A stretch of 64,000 bases of DNA, from NCBI RefSeq assembly GCF_041381155.1, contig NC_091134.1, positions 38,647,338 through 38,711,337 on the forward strand. The letters run 5' to 3'. The stretch comes from Argopecten irradians (taxonomy: Eukaryota > Mollusca > Bivalvia > Pectinida > Pectinidae). The notes under the pieces were generated by a model. It was given only the letters and a program-made list of their open reading frames with translations. It made no database searches and was not told the DNA's origin. Below are positions 60,262-64,000 of this stretch, one piece after another. The translations under genes and the position numbers were made by a program. Positions within the stretch are counted from its first letter, which is position 1; every line of letters starts with the position of its first letter.

Positions 60262-60545
60262 GTACACACACCACCAAATCATCAGATTCAATTTGTTGTG
60301 GAGTAAGACGACTTCCTGACTCAATTGATGTGACCTTGAATACATATGTTGGTACTTTGTGACAGCCCTGTTATAACTGCAGATGTGACTTTCCCCCACT
60401 GGGTAAGGATCCTGCTGGATTACCACCCTGTGTCCAGGTTCACAGTGTAACTAACACCTGGGAGATTCTTGGATGGTGGCAGCAATAACTTCTGTCCAGC
60501 TGATGGTAAACATCACTTGTGGTGGTGAGTCACAGGTTGATGTGC
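60262..60545 (-). pseudogene. FN3 domain 1 exon with several frameshifts
   Basis: The minus strand shows one FN3 domain spread over three frames: SPPQVMFTISWTEVIAATIQ; then VSYTVNLDTG; then SRILTQWGKVTSAVITGLS; then TYVFKVTSIESGSRLTP and DDLVVCT. At least three small indels separate these pieces. The exon end gtggtgtgtacc is the same text found in each 48-bp unit of the adjoining minisatellite. In a corrected frame it would end in phase 1 and join the micro-exon at 55903. This may be assembly noise rather than a true pseudo-exon. Confidence 0.6.
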
Positions 60546-60569
60546 AATAACAAGCTAAATTACTTGAGG

Positions 60570-63500
60570 TACACAACAATTGCCAAACCATGGTTGTAGA
60601 TATAATACAACAGGACCAATTACTTGAGGTAATACACACCACCAGGTGTAGAAACAATCAAACAACTTACTTGTGATAAACACACCGCAGGTATACTATA
60701 TCATTTCCAAAACCTTTAATGTGAGGTAGATTCAACTAACCATCAGGTGAATTACTATTAACAATTACAACATATTATCTTGTTGGTGATAATAAAATCA
60801 AATCCAGGTAATACATAATTTATAATCCTAGACACATATAATACTCAATCTAGTACCTGCATACACCATATATCTCAAAGGTGTACCTGATATTGTACCA
60901 CATTACAAACTGTAACTTGTGGTACACACTCCAACAGGTGTTACTATTATTACAATAACAAATTATCTCGATGAAAGGATTACACTCACCCCAGGTGTAC
61001 TATAAACAATACACAACCTTACTTGTGGTAACACATGATGTTGCATCAGGTATGTCTATAACAATAACACAACTTACATTGTGATACCACACACACCACC
61101 AGGTATACTATAAACAATACACAACTTAACTTGTGGTACACACACCATCAGGTGTACTATAACCAAATACACACTTATTTGTTGGTACACACACACACCA
61201 CCAGGTGTAATACCTATAAACAATACATAAAACTTACTTGTGGTACACACACCACCAGGTGTACTATAAACCAATACACAACTTACTTGTGGTACACACT
61301 CCACCAGGTGTAACTATAAACATATACACAACTTACTTGTGGTACAACACACACCAGGTGTACTATATAACAATACACAACTTACTTGTGGTACACACAC
61401 CACCAGGTGTACTTTATAAACAATACACAACTTACTTGTGGTACACACACCACCAGGTGTTACTATAAACAATACACAACTTACTTGTGGTACACACACC
61501 ACCAGGTGTACTATAAACAATACACAACTTACTTGAGGTACACACACCACCAGGTGTACAAACAATACACAACTTACTTGAGGTACACACACCACCAAGT
61601 GTACTATAAACAATACACAACTTACTTGTGGTACACACACCACCAGGTGTACTATAAACAATACACAACTTACTTGTGGTTACACACACCACCAGGTGTA
61701 CTAACAAACAATACACAACTTACTTGAGGTACACACACCATCAGGGTACAATCAATACACACACTTGTCACCACTACACCAGGTGTGTAAACTATACAAC
61801 TTAAAGGTACACACAACAGGTGTACTATTAACAATAACAACTTAACACACACACCAGGTGTAAATAAACAATACACAACTTACTTGTGGTACACACACCA
61901 CCAGGTGTATATAAACAATATACAACTTACTTGAGGTACACACACCACCAGGTGTATAAACAATACACAACTTACTTGTGGTTACACACACCACCAGGGT
62001 ACTATAAAACAATACACAACTTACTTTGTGGTACACACACCACCAGGTGTACTACTTGACTTGATGGTACACACACCACCAGGTGTACTATAAACAATAC
62101 ACAACTTACTTGTGGTACACACACCACCAGGTGTACTATAAACAATACACAACTTACTTGTGGTACACACACCACCAGGTGTACTATAAACAATACACAA
62201 CTTACTTGAGGTACACACACCACCAGGTGTACTATAAACAATACACAACTTACTTGTGGTACACACACCACCAGGTGTACATAAACAATACACAAACTTA
62301 CTTGAGGTACACACACCACCAGGTGTACTATAAACAATACACAACTTACTTGAGGTACACACACCACCAGTGTGTACTATAAACAATACACAACTTACTT
62401 GTGGTACACACACCACCAGGTGTACTATAAAACAATACACAACTTACTTGTGATACACACACCACCAGGTGTACTATAAACAATACACAACTTACTTGTG
62501 GTACACACACCACCAGGTGTACTAAAACAATACACAACTTACTTGTGGTACACACACCACCAGGTGTATAAACAATACACAACTTACTTGAGGTACACAC
62601 ACCACCAGGTGTACTATAAAACAATACACAACTTACTTGTGGTACACACACCACCAGGTGTACTATAAACAATACACAACTTACTTGTGGTATACACACA
62701 CCACCAGGTGTACTATAAACAATACACAACTTACTTGTGGTACACACACCACCAGGGGTGTACTATAAACAATACACAACTTACTTGTGGTACACACACC
62801 ACCAGGTGTATAAACAATACACAACTTACTTGTGGTACACACACCACCAGGTGTACTATAAACAATACACCAACTTACTTGAAGGTACACACACCACCAG
62901 GTTGTATAAACAATACACCACTTACAGGTACAACACCACTCAGGTGTACAAACAATACACAACTTACTTGAGGTACACACACCACCAGGTGTACTAAACA
63001 ATACACAACTTTTACTTGTGGTACACACACCACCAGGTGTACTATAAACATACACAACTTACTTGAAGGAACACACACCATCAGGTGTACAATAAACAAT
63101 ACACAACTTACTTGTGGTACACACACCACCAGGTAGTATAAACAATACACAACTTACTTGTGGTACACACACCACCAGGTGTACTATAAACAATACACAA
63201 CTTACTTGTGGTACACACACCACCAGGTGTACTATAAACAATACACAACTTACTTGAGGTACACACACCACCAGGTGTACTAAAACAATACACAACTTAC
63301 TTGTGGTACACACACCACCAGGTGTACTATAAACAATACACAACTTACTTGTGGTACACACACCACCAGGTGTACTATAAACAATTACACAACTTACTTG
63401 TGGTACACACACCACCAGGTGTACTATAAACAATACACAACTTACTTGTGGTACACACACCACCAGGTGTACTATAAACAATACACAACTTACTTGAGGT

Positions 63501-64000
63501 ACACACACCACCAGGTGTACTATAAACAATACACAACTTACTTGTGGTACACACACCACCAGGTGTACTATAAACAATACACAACTTACTTGTGGTACAC
63601 ACACCACCAGGTGTACTATAAACAATACACAACTTACTTGTGGTACACACACCACCAGGTGTACTATAAACAATACACAACTTACTTGTGGTACACACAC
63701 CACCAGGTGTACTATAAACAATACACAACTTACTTGTGGTACACACACCACCAGGTACTATAAACAATACACAACTTACTTGAGGTACACACACCATCAG
63801 GTGTACTATAAACAATATACAACTTACTTGAGGTACACACACCACCAGGTGTTATAAACAATACACAACTTACTTGAGGTACACACACCACCAGGTGTAC
63901 TATAAACAATACACAACTTACTTGAGGTACACACACCACCAGGTGTATAAACAATACACAACTTACTTGTGGTACACACACCACCAGGTGTACTATAAAC
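60570..64000 (-). repeat. 48-bp minisatellite, about 60 clear units
   Basis: The unit on the plus strand is ggtacacacaccaccaggtg then tactataaacaatacacaac then ttacttgt. Read in the gene sense it contains gtggtgtgtaccacaa|gtaagt, that is the end of the FN3 domain 1 exon and a consensus splice donor, then intron-like sequence. Units vary mainly at cttgtgg/cttgagg. The part from about 63100 to 64000 is almost uniform; 60570-63050 has many one-base indels. It continues past the window. Long ORFs here are 16-residue repeats in all frames. Confidence 0.9.

Larger units (their letters stand above)
21060..60545 (-). other. Multi-exon gene: FN3/EGF type I membrane protein
   Basis: This entry links the separate minus-strand exons below into one gene. 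In order the product has a first FN3 domain (60.26-60.55 kb), an EGF-like module (55.9-55.1), seven further FN3 domains (53.5 to 25.0), one transmembrane helix (24.0) and a cytoplasmic tail with several Tyr residues ending at a stop at 21060. FN3 domains are mostly split within the domain over two or three exons; boundaries between domains are phase 1. Junction phases agree at nearly every step. The 5' end lies beyond the window. The architecture suggests a cell-surface adhesion or receptor protein; no named family was recognised. Introns hold abundant mobile DNA. One exon is disrupted by a transposon and two junctions do not agree in phase. Confidence 0.8.

Noticed and set aside
63059-63751. 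Open reading frame of 230 codons
   Set aside because: It is a translation of the 48-bp repeat (16-residue periodicity VCVPQVSCVLFIVHLV) and equivalent ORFs exist in other frames and on the other strand.
60570-64000. CRISPR-like array of regular repeats
   Set aside because: The 48-bp units are contiguous with no unique spacers, and the context is animal intron/exon sequence. It is a minisatellite.

Overview
The window is animal nuclear DNA, most likely from a mollusc and probably a bivalve. It is AT-rich and intron-rich, with short exons bounded by GT/AG sites. It is full of repeats of a kind I associate with bivalve genomes: the 'tgacccctgtgaccttgaat' tandem family, the 'agctcacctgg...ccaggtgagc' family and a retroposed SINE-like repeat. 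The species call is inference; no alignment was run.

Layout. 1-2.0 kb: the first two coding exons of an SLC22-type organic ion transporter (+ strand). 2.3-11 kb: mobile DNA, comprising a TIR transposon with a broken DDE transposase, SINE-like copies (one nested in the transposon with a clear target duplication) and a tandem array. 12.0-13.5 kb: the first three exons of an SLC43-like transporter (- strand). 13.7-20.6 kb: tandem repeats, a non-LTR retrotransposon remnant and several MITEs. 21.06-60.5 kb: one large gene on the - strand for a type I membrane protein. It encodes FN3 - EGF-like - seven FN3 domains - one transmembrane helix - a short tyrosine-bearing cytoplasmic tail. Most FN3 domains are split over two or three exons. 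With two exceptions, listed as findings, the exon phases join correctly. The introns hold a degenerate DIRS-like tyrosine-recombinase retroelement (36.5-40.5 kb), MITEs and tandem repeats. 60.6-64 kb: a minisatellite of 48-bp units that runs off the window.

Most notable points. (1) Three tandem arrays in the FN3 gene (42.8-43.4, 49.8-50.5 and 60.6-64 kb) each repeat the end of an FN3 exon together with its splice donor. (2) A 3.4-kb, almost wholly palindromic foldback element sits inside an FN3 exon between 3-bp ATA duplications; removing it with one duplication restores the codon junction. (3) That exon has other lesions, but skipping it keeps the gene in frame. (4) Sequence from about 59 to 63 kb carries many single-base indels, so some broken frames there may be assembly error.
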